Source of the DNA: Streptomyces aurantiogriseus
Lineage (GTDB): Bacteria > Actinomycetota > Actinomycetes > Streptomycetales > Streptomycetaceae
Assembly (NCBI RefSeq): GCF_014649375.1
Contig: NZ_BMSX01000005.1
Span: 310,001 to 374,000 of the forward strand
Direction: 5' to 3'
Length of the DNA: 64,000 bases
Under the pieces are notes generated by a model. The model was not told where the DNA came from and searched no databases. It was given only the letters and a program-made list of their open reading frames with translations. The position numbers were made by a program, and so were the translations under genes. Below are positions 1-8,484 of the stretch, piece after piece. The stretch's first letter is position 1. Every line of letters begins with the position of its first letter.

Positions 1-159
1 AGCGTGTGGAACTCCCAGGCCGAGACCATCGGCGGCGATGTGATCTTCAACCTGGTGATCACCGGTTCGCTGCTCACCATCCTGCCGCTGATCGCCGCGT
101 TCCTGCTGCTGCAGAAGTACTGGCAGTCGGGTCTCGCCGCCGGAAGCGTCAAGGAGTGA
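1..159 (+). CDS. Carbohydrate ABC transporter permease, C-terminal fragment
   Basis: Only the last 52 codons are in the window; the gene begins upstream. The tail has one hydrophobic segment (about residues 16-38 of the fragment: FNLVITGSLLTILPLIAAFL) and ends in QKYWQSGLAAGSVKE, the usual ending of MalG-type inner permeases of CUT1 sugar transporters (QRYWxxGLTAGAVK in relatives). The next gene on the same strand encodes a lipoprotein binding protein, and two galactan-directed hydrolases follow, so the transporter probably imports galacto-oligosaccharides. The substrate is inferred from the neighbours only. Confidence 0.85.
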   Translation, partial: SVWNSQAETIGGDVIFNLVITGSLLTILPLIAAFLLLQKYWQSGLAAGSVKE

Positions 160-248
160 GCCTGCCGCCCTCCGGTCGCCCCTTCAGCCCCACGTTGCGC
201 ACCACCACCCTCACCCTGTCCCACCCACGAAGAAGTGGAAGCACCTCC

Positions 249-1586
249 ATGCGCAGAAAGACCAGCCGCCTGCTGCGCGGCATAGCCCTCCTGTCCACCC
301 TCGCCCTGGGCGCCACCGCCTGCGGCGGCTCGGACGACGGCTCCGACCAGAAGGCGGTCTCCGCCTCGGACATCCAGGCGGCCCTGAAGAAGGGTGGCTC
401 GGTCACGGTCTGGGCCTGGGAGCCCACGCTGAAGACGGTCGCCGCCGACTTCGAGAAGAAGTACCCCAAGGTCAAGATCAACCTCGTCAGCGAGCGGTCC
501 GGCGACAAGCACTACACCGCCCTGTCGAACGCCATCTCGGCCGAGAAGGGCGTGCCCGACGTCGCCCAGGTCGAGTACTTCGCGGTGAGCCAGTACTCGC
601 TCACCAAGGGCCTCACCGACCTGGCCCCCTACGGCGCCGACAAGCTGGCCTCCAAGTACACCCCGGGTCCGTGGAACGCGGTGAGCGAGGGCAAGGCCGT
701 CTACGGCCTGCCGATGGACTCCGGCCCGATGGCGCTGTTCTACAACAAGACGGTCTTCGACAAGTACAAGGTCGCCGTCCCGACCACCTGGGACGAGTAC
801 GTCGACGCGGCGCGCAAGCTGCACAAGGCCGACCCCAAGGTCTACATCGCCAACGACGCCGGTGACGCGGGCTTCACCACCAGCATGCTGTGGCAGGCCG
901 GTTCCCGTCCGTACAAGGTCGACGGCACCACGGTGAAGATCGACTTCTCCGACGCGGGCGCCAAGAAGTACACCGACACCTGGCAGAAGCTGATCGACGA
1001 GAAGCTTCTCGCGCCCATCAACGGCTGGACCGACGACTGGTACAAGGGGCTGGGCGACGGCACCATCGCCACCCTGGCCACCGGCGCCTGGATGCCCGCC
1101 AACTTCGTGACCGGTGTGCCGGGTGCCAAGGGTGACTGGCGTGCGGCCCCGATGCCGGCCTGGACCAAGGGCGACAAGGCGAGCGCGGAGAACGGCGGCA
1201 GCTCCCTGGCCCTGCCCGCGCTGGGCAAGAACAAGGAACTCGCCTACGCCTTCGTCGAGTACGCGAACTCCGGCGCCGGCGTCCAGACCCGCGTCAAGCA
1301 GGGTGCCTTCCCGGCGACCACCGCGGAGCTGCAGTCCACCGAGTTCCAGAGCACCAAGTTCGACTACTTCGGCGGGCAGGAGGCGAACAAGATCTTCGCC
1401 GACTCCGCCGCCAACGTCGCCGACGACTGGTCGTACCTGCCCTTCCAGCAGTACGCCAACTCGATCTTCAACGACACGGTCGGCAAGGCCTACGTCTCCG
1501 GCACGAAGCTGGCGGACGGCCTGAAGGCCTGGCAGGACGCCTCGGTCAAGTACGGCGAGGAGCAGGGCTTCACCGTCGAGAAGTAG
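249..1586 (+). CDS. Extracellular sugar-binding lipoprotein (ABC solute-binding family 1)
   Basis: A 445-residue lipoprotein that would deliver a sugar to the permease encoded just upstream. The ATG at 249 follows a GGAAG ribosome site and starts MRRKTSRLLRGIALLSTLALGATAC: basic n-region, hydrophobic core and lipobox (LGATAC), so the mature protein would be attached to the membrane through the Cys at about residue 26. The rest is rich in Trp/Tyr/Asp patches typical of family 1 binding proteins (for example VTVWAWEP near the mature start and GAWMPANF in the second lobe). An in-frame extension upstream to base 6 exists but would bury the signal peptide, so I rejected it. It is followed by a strong hairpin at 1606-1631, as often seen after binding-protein genes expressed above the rest of their operon. 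Confidence 0.93.
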   Translation: MRRKTSRLLRGIALLSTLALGATACGGSDDGSDQKAVSASDIQAALKKGGSVTVWAWEPTLKTVAADFEKKYPKVKINLVSERSGDKHYTALSNAISAEKGVPDVAQVEYFAVSQYSLTKGLTDLAPYGADKLASKYTPGPWNAVSEGKAVYGLPMDSGPMALFYNKTVFDKYKVAVPTTWDEYVDAARKLHKADPKVYIANDAGDAGFTTSMLWQAGSRPYKVDGTTVKIDFSDAGAKKYTDTWQKLIDEKLLAPINGWTDDWYKGLGDGTIATLATGAWMPANFVTGVPGAKGDWRAAPMPAWTKGDKASAENGGSSLALPALGKNKELAYAFVEYANSGAGVQTRVKQGAFPATTAELQSTEFQSTKFDYFGGQEANKIFADSAANVADDWSYLPFQQYANSIFNDTVGKAYVSGTKLADGLKAWQDASVKYGEEQGFTVEK

Positions 1587-1605
1587 TCGGAAAGCAGTAA
1601 ACGCC

Positions 1606-1631
1606 GGGCGGCGCGGTGATCCGCGCCGCCC
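1606..1631 (+). terminator. Intercistronic hairpin after the binding-protein gene
   Basis: A perfect 11-bp stem, GGGCGGCGCGG / CCGCGCCGCCC, with the 4-base loop TGAT, 20 bases after the stop codon and 26 bases before the GH42 start. There is no U-tract. It could be a partial terminator or a 3' mRNA-stabilising hairpin. Confidence 0.7.
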
Positions 1632-1657
1632 CGTGCACCACATTCGGAAGGACCGCC

Positions 1658-3700
1658 ATGATCTCCACCCTCCAGTCCCGCCGCCGCGGGGCGGACGGTG
1701 ACCCCGCCCCGCGTCTGGCCTACGGCGCCGACTACAACCCCGAGCAGTGGTCCCGGGACGTGTGGGAGGAGGACGTCCGGCTGATGCGCGAGGCCGGTGT
1801 CACCGTCGTGTCCGTGGGGATCTTCTCCTGGGCCCGTATCCAACCGGGCCCGGACACATGGGACTTCGGCTGGCTCGACGAGGTCATGGACCTGCTGCAC
1901 GCGGGCGGCATCGGGGTCGACCTGGCCACCGCGACCGCCTCCCCGCCGCCCTGGCTCACCACGGCCCACCCGGAGATCCTCCCGGTGACGGCGAACGGCG
2001 AGACGGTGTGGCCGGGGGCGCGGCAGCACTGGCGGCCCACCTCGCCCGTCTTCCGCGAGCACGCGCTGCGTCTGGTCCGGGAGATGGCGAACCGCTACAA
2101 GGACCACCCGGCCCTGGTGGCCTGGCACGTCTCCAACGAGCTGGGCTGCCACAACATCTATGACTACTCCGACGACGCGGCCCGCGCCTTCCGTGTCTGG
2201 CTGCGCGCCCGCTACGGCACCCTCGACGCCCTCAACCACGCCTGGGGCACGGCTTTCTGGTCGCAGCACTACAGCGACTGGGAGCAGATCCTGCCGCCGC
2301 GGCTCGCCGCCTCGCACCCCAACCCGACCCAGCAGCTGGACTTCAAGCGATTCTCCTCGGACGCGCTGAAGGAGCATCTGCGCGCGGAGCGGGAGATCCT
2401 CCGTGAGCTCACGCCCGACGTGCCGGTCACCACCAACTTCATGGTGATGGGCGGCACGAAGGGCATGAACTACCCGGCCTGGGCCGACGAGATCGACTTT
2501 GTCTCCAACGACCACTACGTCCACCCCGGCCCGCAGGACCGCGACGAGCTGTCCTTCTCGGCGAACCTCGTCAGCGGCATCGCGGGCGGCCGGCCCTGGT
2601 TCCTGATGGAGCACTCGACCAGCGCCGTCAACTGGCAGCCCGTCAACGTGGCGAAGCGGCCCGGCGACCTGGCCCGCGACTCGCTGCTGCACGTGGCGCA
2701 CGGCGCGGACGCGGTGTGCTTCTTCCAGTGGCGGCAGTCGGCGGCCGGCGCCGAGAAGTACCACTCGGCGATGGTTCCGCACGCCGGCGCGGACAGCGAC
2801 CTCTTCCGCGCGGTGACCGACCTCGGCGCGACGCTGAAGGCGCTCGCCCCGGTCGCCGGTTCCGAGCGGGAGCCCGCCCGGGTCGGCGTCCTCTTCGACT
2901 GGGAGTCGTGGTGGGCCAGTGAGCAGGACTCCCACCCCACCTCCCTGCTCGACTACCGGCAGGAGGCGCTCGACTGGTACTCGGCGCTCCTCGCCCTGGG
3001 CATCCGCGCCGACCTCATCACCACCCGCGCCGATCTCGCCCGGTACGGGCTGCTGATCGCCCCCGTGCTGCATGTGGTCCCCGCCGAGCTGGCCAAGGAG
3101 TTTACGCGCTACGCCGAGCAGGGCGGCCACCTCGTCACCACCTACTTCTCCGGCATCGTCGACGAGAACGACCACGTCTGGCTCGGCGGCTACCCGGGCG
3201 CCCTGCGCGAGCTGCTCGGCATCCGTGTCGAGGAGTTCGGGCCGCTCCTGGCCGGTGAGAGCGTGGAGCTGGACGACGCCACCACGGGCACCCTGTGGAC
3301 CGACCGGGTCACCGTCGCCGACGCCGACACCCAGGTCCTGGCCCGCTACCGCACGGGCGTGCACGCCGGGCGCCCGGCCGTCACCCGGCGTTCCACGGGC
3401 GGCGGTTCGGCCTCCTACGTCTCCACGCGTCTCGGCGTCGACGGGCTCGTCTCGCTGCTGCCGCGGCTGCTGGAGCCGGCCGGTGTGCACAGCGAACTGC
3501 CGGCCGACCTGCGCGGACGGGTCGAGCTGACCGTCCGGCGCGGTGAGACGGGCCGCTTCCTGTTCGTGGTCAACCGGACCGACGACACCGTGCCGGTGAC
3601 CGGTCTGGACGGAGAGGTACTCCTCGGGAGCGCCGACGCCGACGGTGCCCTCGTCCTCGGACCGAGGGAGGTCGCCGTCCTGCGCCGGCCGGCCGGCTGA
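1658..3700 (+). CDS. GH42 beta-galactosidase
   Basis: A 680-residue cytoplasmic glycoside hydrolase of family 42, expected to release terminal beta-galactose from imported oligosaccharides. It opens with the family signature YGADYNPEQW. The acid/base is Glu161 in WHVSNELG and the nucleophile is Glu318 in LMEHSTSAVNW. The TIM barrel is followed by a trimerisation-like domain from about residue 400 (RVGVLFDWESWW) and a small beta C-terminal domain ending in VNRTDDTVPV. Length is normal for GH42. I chose ATG 1658 because GGAAGGA precedes it; an in-frame GTG at 1616 lies inside the upstream hairpin. It has no signal peptide, which fits hydrolysis after uptake by the adjacent transporter. Family assignment is firm; linkage preference is inferred from the neighbouring galactanase. 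Confidence 0.95.
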   Translation: MISTLQSRRRGADGDPAPRLAYGADYNPEQWSRDVWEEDVRLMREAGVTVVSVGIFSWARIQPGPDTWDFGWLDEVMDLLHAGGIGVDLATATASPPPWLTTAHPEILPVTANGETVWPGARQHWRPTSPVFREHALRLVREMANRYKDHPALVAWHVSNELGCHNIYDYSDDAARAFRVWLRARYGTLDALNHAWGTAFWSQHYSDWEQILPPRLAASHPNPTQQLDFKRFSSDALKEHLRAEREILRELTPDVPVTTNFMVMGGTKGMNYPAWADEIDFVSNDHYVHPGPQDRDELSFSANLVSGIAGGRPWFLMEHSTSAVNWQPVNVAKRPGDLARDSLLHVAHGADAVCFFQWRQSAAGAEKYHSAMVPHAGADSDLFRAVTDLGATLKALAPVAGSEREPARVGVLFDWESWWASEQDSHPTSLLDYRQEALDWYSALLALGIRADLITTRADLARYGLLIAPVLHVVPAELAKEFTRYAEQGGHLVTTYFSGIVDENDHVWLGGYPGALRELLGIRVEEFGPLLAGESVELDDATTGTLWTDRVTVADADTQVLARYRTGVHAGRPAVTRRSTGGGSASYVSTRLGVDGLVSLLPRLLEPAGVHSELPADLRGRVELTVRRGETGRFLFVVNRTDDTVPVTGLDGEVLLGSADADGALVLGPREVAVLRRPAG

Positions 3701-3740
3701 CCTTCGCCCGCACCGCACTACCCGCACCACCCCCTCGACT

Positions 3741-3801
3741 CCCCGGCACGGCACGCAGCCGTGTCGGGGGCCATCCCCTCCCGCTCTGGCCGTGGGAGGG
3801 G
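3741..3801 (+). terminator. Two hairpins between the GH42 and GH30 genes
   Basis: The first is a 12-bp stem with one G-T mismatch (CCCCGGCACGGC / GCCGTGTCGGGG, 3741-3769, loop ACGCA). The second is an 8-bp stem CCCCTCCC / GGGAGGGG (3775-3801) with an 11-base loop. Together they suggest that transcription of the sugar operon mostly ends here and that the GH30 gene has its own promoter. Confidence 0.6.
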
Positions 3802-3836
3802 CCCACGCAGCGACCGCACCGCAGTTGGGAGCACAG

Positions 3837-5870
3837 ATGGCACGCCGTACCCGCAGCAGACGGTCCCTCGGGGCCGCCACCCTGACCGCCCTGGCCACCG
3901 GGGCCGCTCTGCTCAGCGTCCCCGCGCAGGCCGAGGCCGCCGCCTCCGTCACCGTGCAGCCGGACCCGTCGTACCAGCAGGAGAAGTTCGAGGGCTGGGG
4001 CACCAGCCTGGTCTGGTTCGCCAACGCGACCGGCGACTATCCGCCGGCGATCCGCGAGAAGCTGGCGAAGCTCCTTTTCGACGACGACGGGCTGGCGCTG
4101 AACATCGCCCGCTACAACATCGGCGGCGGCAACGCCCCGGACGTCAAGGACTACCTGCGCGCCGGCGGCGCGGTCGAGGGCTGGTGGAAGGCCCCGGCGG
4201 GGACCACCCGCGAGGACACCGACTGGTGGAGCGCCGACGACCCGGCCGACTGGAACAAGAACGCCGACGCCACCCAGCGCTGGTGGGTGAACCGCATCAA
4301 GGACGACATCACCCACTGGGAGACGTTCAGCAACTCCCCGCCGTGGTTCATGACCGTCAGCGGCTACGTCTCCGGCGGATTCAACGCCAACGCCGACCAG
4401 TTGAAGACCGAGTCGGTCGACGACTTCGCCGCCTACATGGCGGGCGCGACCAAGCTGCTGGAGAAGGCGGAGGGCATCAAGGTCGACACCGTCGACCCGT
4501 TCAACGAGCCCAACACCGGCTACTGGAGCACCCGTCTCGGCGCGGACGGCGAGCCGGTCGGCGGCCGTCAGGAGGGCGCCCACATGGGCCCCGAGCTCCA
4601 GCAGAAGGTCCTCGCCGCCCTGGCGCCCGCGCTGAAGAAGGCGAAGGTCAAGGCGGAGATCTCGGCGATGGACGAGACCAACCCGAGCATCTTCGCGCAG
4701 AACTGGAACGCCTACTCGCAGGAGGCCCGCGATGTCGTCGGGCAGATGAACGTCCACACCTACGGCACCGGGCAGCGCACCACCGTGCGGGACCAGGCCA
4801 AGGCCGCCGACAAGCCGCTGTGGATGAGCGAGGTCGAGGGCGACTGGGGCGACGGGCAAAGCTTCACCGACATGCGGCCCGGTCTCGGGCTCGCCCAGCG
4901 CATCGTCGACGACCTGCGCGAACTGGAACCGAAGGCCTGGGTGTTCTGGCAGCCGGTCGAGGACTACGACAACATGAAGCCGGGCGGCGAGTCCGCCAAG
5001 GGCGGCAACTGGGGCAGCATCCAGCTCCCGTTCAGCTGCACCTCGACGGACACCCTCGAGACCTGCCCGATCTACACGAACACGAAGTTCGACACCGCGC
5101 GCAACTTCACCCACTTCATCAAGCCCGGCGACAAGCTGATCAAGGTGAACGACACCTCCAGCGCCGCCGCCGTCACCGCGAACGGCAAGGGCGCCTCGCT
5201 GGTCCACGTCAACAGCACCACCGAGGCCCGCACGGTCACCATCGACCTGTCGAAGTTCCGCAAGATCAGCGAGAACGCGACCGTCACCCCGGTCGTCACC
5301 AGCGCCGACGGCAAGCTCCAGCCGCAGGCGCCGATCAAGGTCGCCGACCGCAAAGCCACCTTCACCGTGCCCGCCCAGTCGGTGACGTCCTTCACCGTCA
5401 AGGGCGTGTCCGGCGTCGCGAAGGACGCCCCGCTGATCCGCAAGGGCCAGACGTACACGCTGACCGGCGTCCAGAGCGGCAAGGCGGTCACCGTCGCCGC
5501 GAACGGCACCAACCTGGTCATCGGCACGGGCAACGGCACCACCGCGCAGCAGTGGCAGCTGGACGCCCGGTACGGCAAGACCGGCGCCCGTCAGCGGTAT
5601 GTGTTCGCCAACCCGGCGGAGGGCAAGCGCCTGGCCGTCCGCGACAACGTGCCCGTGGTGGAGCCCGACACGGGCGAGCGGGACGCGGCCACCGAGTGGA
5701 TCATGTCGACCACCGGTGACGGCACCTGGACGCTGGTGAACGCCGCCACCGGCCGGGTCCTCGAGGTCGGAGGCCAGGCCACGAACGAGGGTGCCGCGGT
5801 CACGACGTGGCAGCCCAACTCCGGTGCCAACCAGCGCTGGAGGGTCACGGACGTGACCGCCGAGGACTGA
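3837..5870 (+). CDS. Secreted GH30 enzyme, probable endo-beta-1,6-galactanase, with ricin-type lectin domain
   Basis: A 677-residue secreted enzyme. The ATG at 3837 follows GGGAG and starts a Sec/Tat-like signal (MARRTRSRRSLGAATLTALA...AQAEAAA). The catalytic domain begins with FEGWGTSLVWFANATG, the pattern seen in GH30 subfamily 5 beta-1,6-galactanases. The likely acid/base is Glu224 (DPFNEPNTGYW) and the nucleophile Glu332 (WMSEVEGDWG). A beta-sandwich side domain follows to about residue 520. The C-terminus (about 525-677) is a ricin-B / CBM13-like trefoil with QW repeats (TTAQQWQLD, ANQRWRV). Cutting beta-1,6-galactan outside the cell would supply the GH42 enzyme and ABC transporter next door. 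An in-frame upstream extension lacks a signal peptide and was rejected. The galactanase activity is a family-based inference. Confidence 0.88.
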   Translation: MARRTRSRRSLGAATLTALATGAALLSVPAQAEAAASVTVQPDPSYQQEKFEGWGTSLVWFANATGDYPPAIREKLAKLLFDDDGLALNIARYNIGGGNAPDVKDYLRAGGAVEGWWKAPAGTTREDTDWWSADDPADWNKNADATQRWWVNRIKDDITHWETFSNSPPWFMTVSGYVSGGFNANADQLKTESVDDFAAYMAGATKLLEKAEGIKVDTVDPFNEPNTGYWSTRLGADGEPVGGRQEGAHMGPELQQKVLAALAPALKKAKVKAEISAMDETNPSIFAQNWNAYSQEARDVVGQMNVHTYGTGQRTTVRDQAKAADKPLWMSEVEGDWGDGQSFTDMRPGLGLAQRIVDDLRELEPKAWVFWQPVEDYDNMKPGGESAKGGNWGSIQLPFSCTSTDTLETCPIYTNTKFDTARNFTHFIKPGDKLIKVNDTSSAAAVTANGKGASLVHVNSTTEARTVTIDLSKFRKISENATVTPVVTSADGKLQPQAPIKVADRKATFTVPAQSVTSFTVKGVSGVAKDAPLIRKGQTYTLTGVQSGKAVTVAANGTNLVIGTGNGTTAQQWQLDARYGKTGARQRYVFANPAEGKRLAVRDNVPVVEPDTGERDAATEWIMSTTGDGTWTLVNAATGRVLEVGGQATNEGAAVTTWQPNSGANQRWRVTDVTAED

Positions 5871-5894
5871 CCTTCTTCGGCGGCGCCCTGAAGT

Positions 5895-5933
5895 CCTCCG
5901 CCCGCACCGTGTCCGTCACGGTGCGGGCGGAGG
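5895..5933. terminator. Strong bidirectional terminator between convergent genes
   Basis: A perfect 16-bp stem (CCTCCGCCCGCACCGT / ACGGTGCGGGCGGAGG) with a 7-base loop, 25 bases after the GH30 stop and 51 bases from the stop of the minus-strand CYTH-CHAD gene. Position and symmetry fit termination from both sides. Confidence 0.85.
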
Positions 5934-5983
5934 TGTGTCGGGTGCCATGCCGGTGCAGGTGTCGGTGTCAGTGCCGGTGTCGG

Positions 5984-7543
5984 TCAGGAGTGCAGCGCCT
6001 TGCGCAGCCGGGGCTTCGAGGCCCGCTTCCACAGCTGCGGGAACTGCCGCTCCCGCTCGGCGGCCGTCGCCTGCTCCTGGCCATGGAGCAGGCCCCAGGT
6101 GAAACCGGGCTCACCGGCGGCGTGGGCGGCCACCGCCTGGCGGCGCAGGGAGTCGCGGGCGACGACGCTGTCGTGGTGGTCGCCGAGCGCCTTCTGCACG
6201 GCCTTGGCACGCTTGGCCAGGCGTCGCGCGGGCTTGCCGAGGGCGGGGCCGGCCGCCTCGCCGGCGTAGCGGAGGCGTTTGGCTCCCTTGCGCACCTCGT
6301 GGAGGGCGGCGTCGCGCTCCGCGCCGGGCGGCTTGCGCCGGGCACGTTCGACCCGGCCGGCGAGCCGGTCGTACTCCTTCAGGATCGCCTGGGGCAGCGT
6401 CTTCGCCGGCTTCCGGGAGGCCTTGGGGCGCAGGGGCGGGTGGGTGGTCAGCCGGTTCAGCGCCTCCAAGAGGGCCACATAGCGGGGCGAGGACAGCGCG
6501 GCGAGGGAGCGTTCGCGGGCCTCGGCCGACCGGGAGGCGTTCCAGGCCTGCAGGCGGGCCGCGGCGGGGCCGAGGACCAGTTCGCGGGGCAGGGCCTCCA
6601 TCCCCTCGCGCAAACGCTCCATCAGCACTTCCTGGTCGCGCTCGGCACCCAGTTCACCGCCGAGCCACTTCAGGTCCGCGCGGACCGGGTCGGTGACCTC
6701 GCGGTCGAGGAGTGAACGGTAGGAACGCAGGCAACTGCGCAGGCGCCGGCAGGCGACCCGCATCCTGTGCACCGAGTCGGGCAGGTCGCGGCGTACGGCC
6801 GGGTCGAGGTCGACGATGGTGCGGGCCTGTTCCGAGACGTAGGCGAGTACCTGCTCGCCCGCGGAGCCGGAGGGCACGTCGGCGGGGTCGTCCGGTGCGG
6901 ACTCGGCGTCGGGGGTCGTCTCCTTCAGGGCGCGGGTCAGCTTGGACGGGGCCGTCGACCGGGCGAAGCCCTCCTTGCCGAGCGCCTTGTCGACGCGCTC
7001 GAGGAGGGCGGTGTCGCCGTCGGCCGCGAGTTCGACCTCCAGCTCCGCCCAGGACGCGTGGCCGCCCTCGGGGCGCAGGGAGTCGGCCCGGACCTGGTCG
7101 AGGACGACCTCGGCGAGGAGGGCCCCGTCGGCGTCGACGAGGTCGCGCACGGCCCTGCTGGAGCGGATCCGGACGACCGGCTCGAGGCGGGCGCCGCGGG
7201 TCCGGGAGAGCGCCAGGTCACTCAGGCTGTCGGGGATCTCCTCCTGCAGCGGCGCGCGGATCTCCTCACGGGTGTCGTCGGCCAGCGGAAGCTTGAGGTG
7301 CCATCCGGCGTCGGAGCCGCCCGTGCGGCGGCGCAGGATCGCGGAGGTGCGGGTCAGGCGCAGGTCGGCGGTGTCGTAGTACACCGCGTCCAGGTCGTGG
7401 GTGCCCGCGTCGACGAGTGAGGTGCCCTTGCCCTTGTCCTTGGCCTTGCCCTGGCCCTTGCCGGTCAGGCCGGTGAGGCTCGGGAAGTCGCCCGAGGCCG
7501 GCACCTCGTACTTGCGTTCCGTCTCCCGTGTCGACTGCGTCAT
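5984..7543 (-). CDS. CYTH-CHAD domain protein
   Basis: A 519-residue protein fusing a triphosphate-tunnel CYTH domain (about residues 1-205) to a CHAD helical domain (about 225-515). The CYTH signature ExExK is intact as E7, E9, K11 in STRETERKYEV. The CHAD part has the paired basic helices VHRMRVACRRLRSCLR and ALHEVRKGAKRLRYAGE that bind polyphosphate in characterised CHAD proteins. It therefore probably acts on or binds inorganic polyphosphate or nucleoside triphosphates; which is not shown by sequence. I placed the start at ATG 7543, which directly precedes the CYTH motif; a longer in-frame reading would run into the upstream gene. It lies 28 bases after the STM4011-type gene and may be the last gene of that operon. 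Confidence 0.88.
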   Translation of the reverse strand: MTQSTRETERKYEVPASGDFPSLTGLTGKGQGKAKDKGKGTSLVDAGTHDLDAVYYDTADLRLTRTSAILRRRTGGSDAGWHLKLPLADDTREEIRAPLQEEIPDSLSDLALSRTRGARLEPVVRIRSSRAVRDLVDADGALLAEVVLDQVRADSLRPEGGHASWAELEVELAADGDTALLERVDKALGKEGFARSTAPSKLTRALKETTPDAESAPDDPADVPSGSAGEQVLAYVSEQARTIVDLDPAVRRDLPDSVHRMRVACRRLRSCLRSYRSLLDREVTDPVRADLKWLGGELGAERDQEVLMERLREGMEALPRELVLGPAAARLQAWNASRSAEARERSLAALSSPRYVALLEALNRLTTHPPLRPKASRKPAKTLPQAILKEYDRLAGRVERARRKPPGAERDAALHEVRKGAKRLRYAGEAAGPALGKPARRLAKRAKAVQKALGDHHDSVVARDSLRRQAVAAHAAGEPGFTWGLLHGQEQATAAERERQFPQLWKRASKPRLRKALHS

Positions 7544-7571
7544 GTATTCCCGGTTGACCCGCTGGGCGGAA

Positions 7572-8474
7572 TCAAACCTCCGGAGCGCCGATCCGCACGG
7601 GATACGGCAGGTCAACGGCCGTCCTCGCGGCACCGGCCGCCGGGATGCGCTCCAGGACGCCGCCCGCGAAGACGTCGTACAGGGGCAGTGTCTCGAGGTG
7701 GACGTAGCCGATGTGACAGTCGCAGACGGTCATCGGGCAGGGGCGGGGACGCAGGGCGGCGCGGTAGGAGCCGTCGTAGAGGTTGCCGAGGGGGGTGCGG
7801 ACGAAGTGGCAGCGGCGGACGGTGCCGTCGCCGTCGACGGAGATCACGGACTCGCCGGTGCGGCAGGGCAGGCCGACGCTGGTGTGCGGGTGGCGGCTGT
7901 ACGGGAAGAGGGGGTCGAGGGCCGTCCAGTGGCCGGCGTCCGCGTCGGTGTAGGTGTGGCCTTCGGCGGCGTTCACCCACAGGTAGACGTGCTCGGGGAG
8001 GTCGGTGCGCAGGCGGCGGGCCGCGTCGAGGTGGTCGGGCAGACCGACGATGCCGACGCTGAAGCGGATGCCCCGCTCGGCCAGGTCGCGGCACTTGCCG
8101 AGGAAGCGGTCGTAGGGGGTCTGGCCGGGATGGTAGGTGCACCACAGGGCGAGCGTGTCGGGGTCGGCGTCGGCGAGCCAGTCGGTGCGGCAGCTGAGGT
8201 TGGTCTGGATCGCGACCCGGTGGATGTGCGGGAGGTGGGACAGCTCGGTGAGGGTGCGCCGGTACCAGGAGCGGACCAGGCCCTCGCCCCAGGGGGTGAA
8301 GAGGACCGAGAGGCGGTCGCCGGTCCGGTCGGTGGCCCAGTCCGCGAACCGTTCGAGGGCGGCGCGGTCGGCGCGCAGTTGGGCAGTGGTGTCGCGTCTC
8401 TTGGCGAACGGGCAGTAGGGGCAGTCGTAGTCGCAGGAGGCGAGCGGGCCGCGGTAGAGGAGAGTCAGGTCCAT
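7572..8474 (-). CDS. STM4011 family radical SAM protein
   Basis: A 300-residue radical SAM enzyme of a family named after Salmonella STM4011. The [4Fe-4S] cluster motif CxxxCxxC is near the N-terminus (Cys14, Cys18, Cys21 in CDYDCPYCPF). The C-terminal part adds Cys residues around RRCHFVRTPLGNLYDG and CPMTVCDCHIGYVH, which look like a SPASM-like auxiliary cluster region of the kind seen in peptide-modifying radical SAM enzymes. It starts 10 bases after the STM4012-type gene. Reaction and substrate are unknown. Family call is by overall sequence pattern and by the diagnostic gene order with STM4012 to STM4015. Confidence 0.87.
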   Translation of the reverse strand: MDLTLLYRGPLASCDYDCPYCPFAKRRDTTAQLRADRAALERFADWATDRTGDRLSVLFTPWGEGLVRSWYRRTLTELSHLPHIHRVAIQTNLSCRTDWLADADPDTLALWCTYHPGQTPYDRFLGKCRDLAERGIRFSVGIVGLPDHLDAARRLRTDLPEHVYLWVNAAEGHTYTDADAGHWTALDPLFPYSRHPHTSVGLPCRTGESVISVDGDGTVRRCHFVRTPLGNLYDGSYRAALRPRPCPMTVCDCHIGYVHLETLPLYDVFAGGVLERIPAAGAARTAVDLPYPVRIGAPEV

Positions 8475-8484
8475 GGCGGGCCGG

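Noticed and set aside
1490..4024. Long minus-strand open frame across the GH42 gene
   Set aside because: It is a GC-driven shadow; the GH42 and GH30 genes on the plus strand are certain.
5939..5985. ggtgtcggtgtcagtg repeats between convergent genes as damage promoter sites
   Set aside because: They contain TGTCGGTG-like strings but no TANNNT at 8 bases and no gene start follows.
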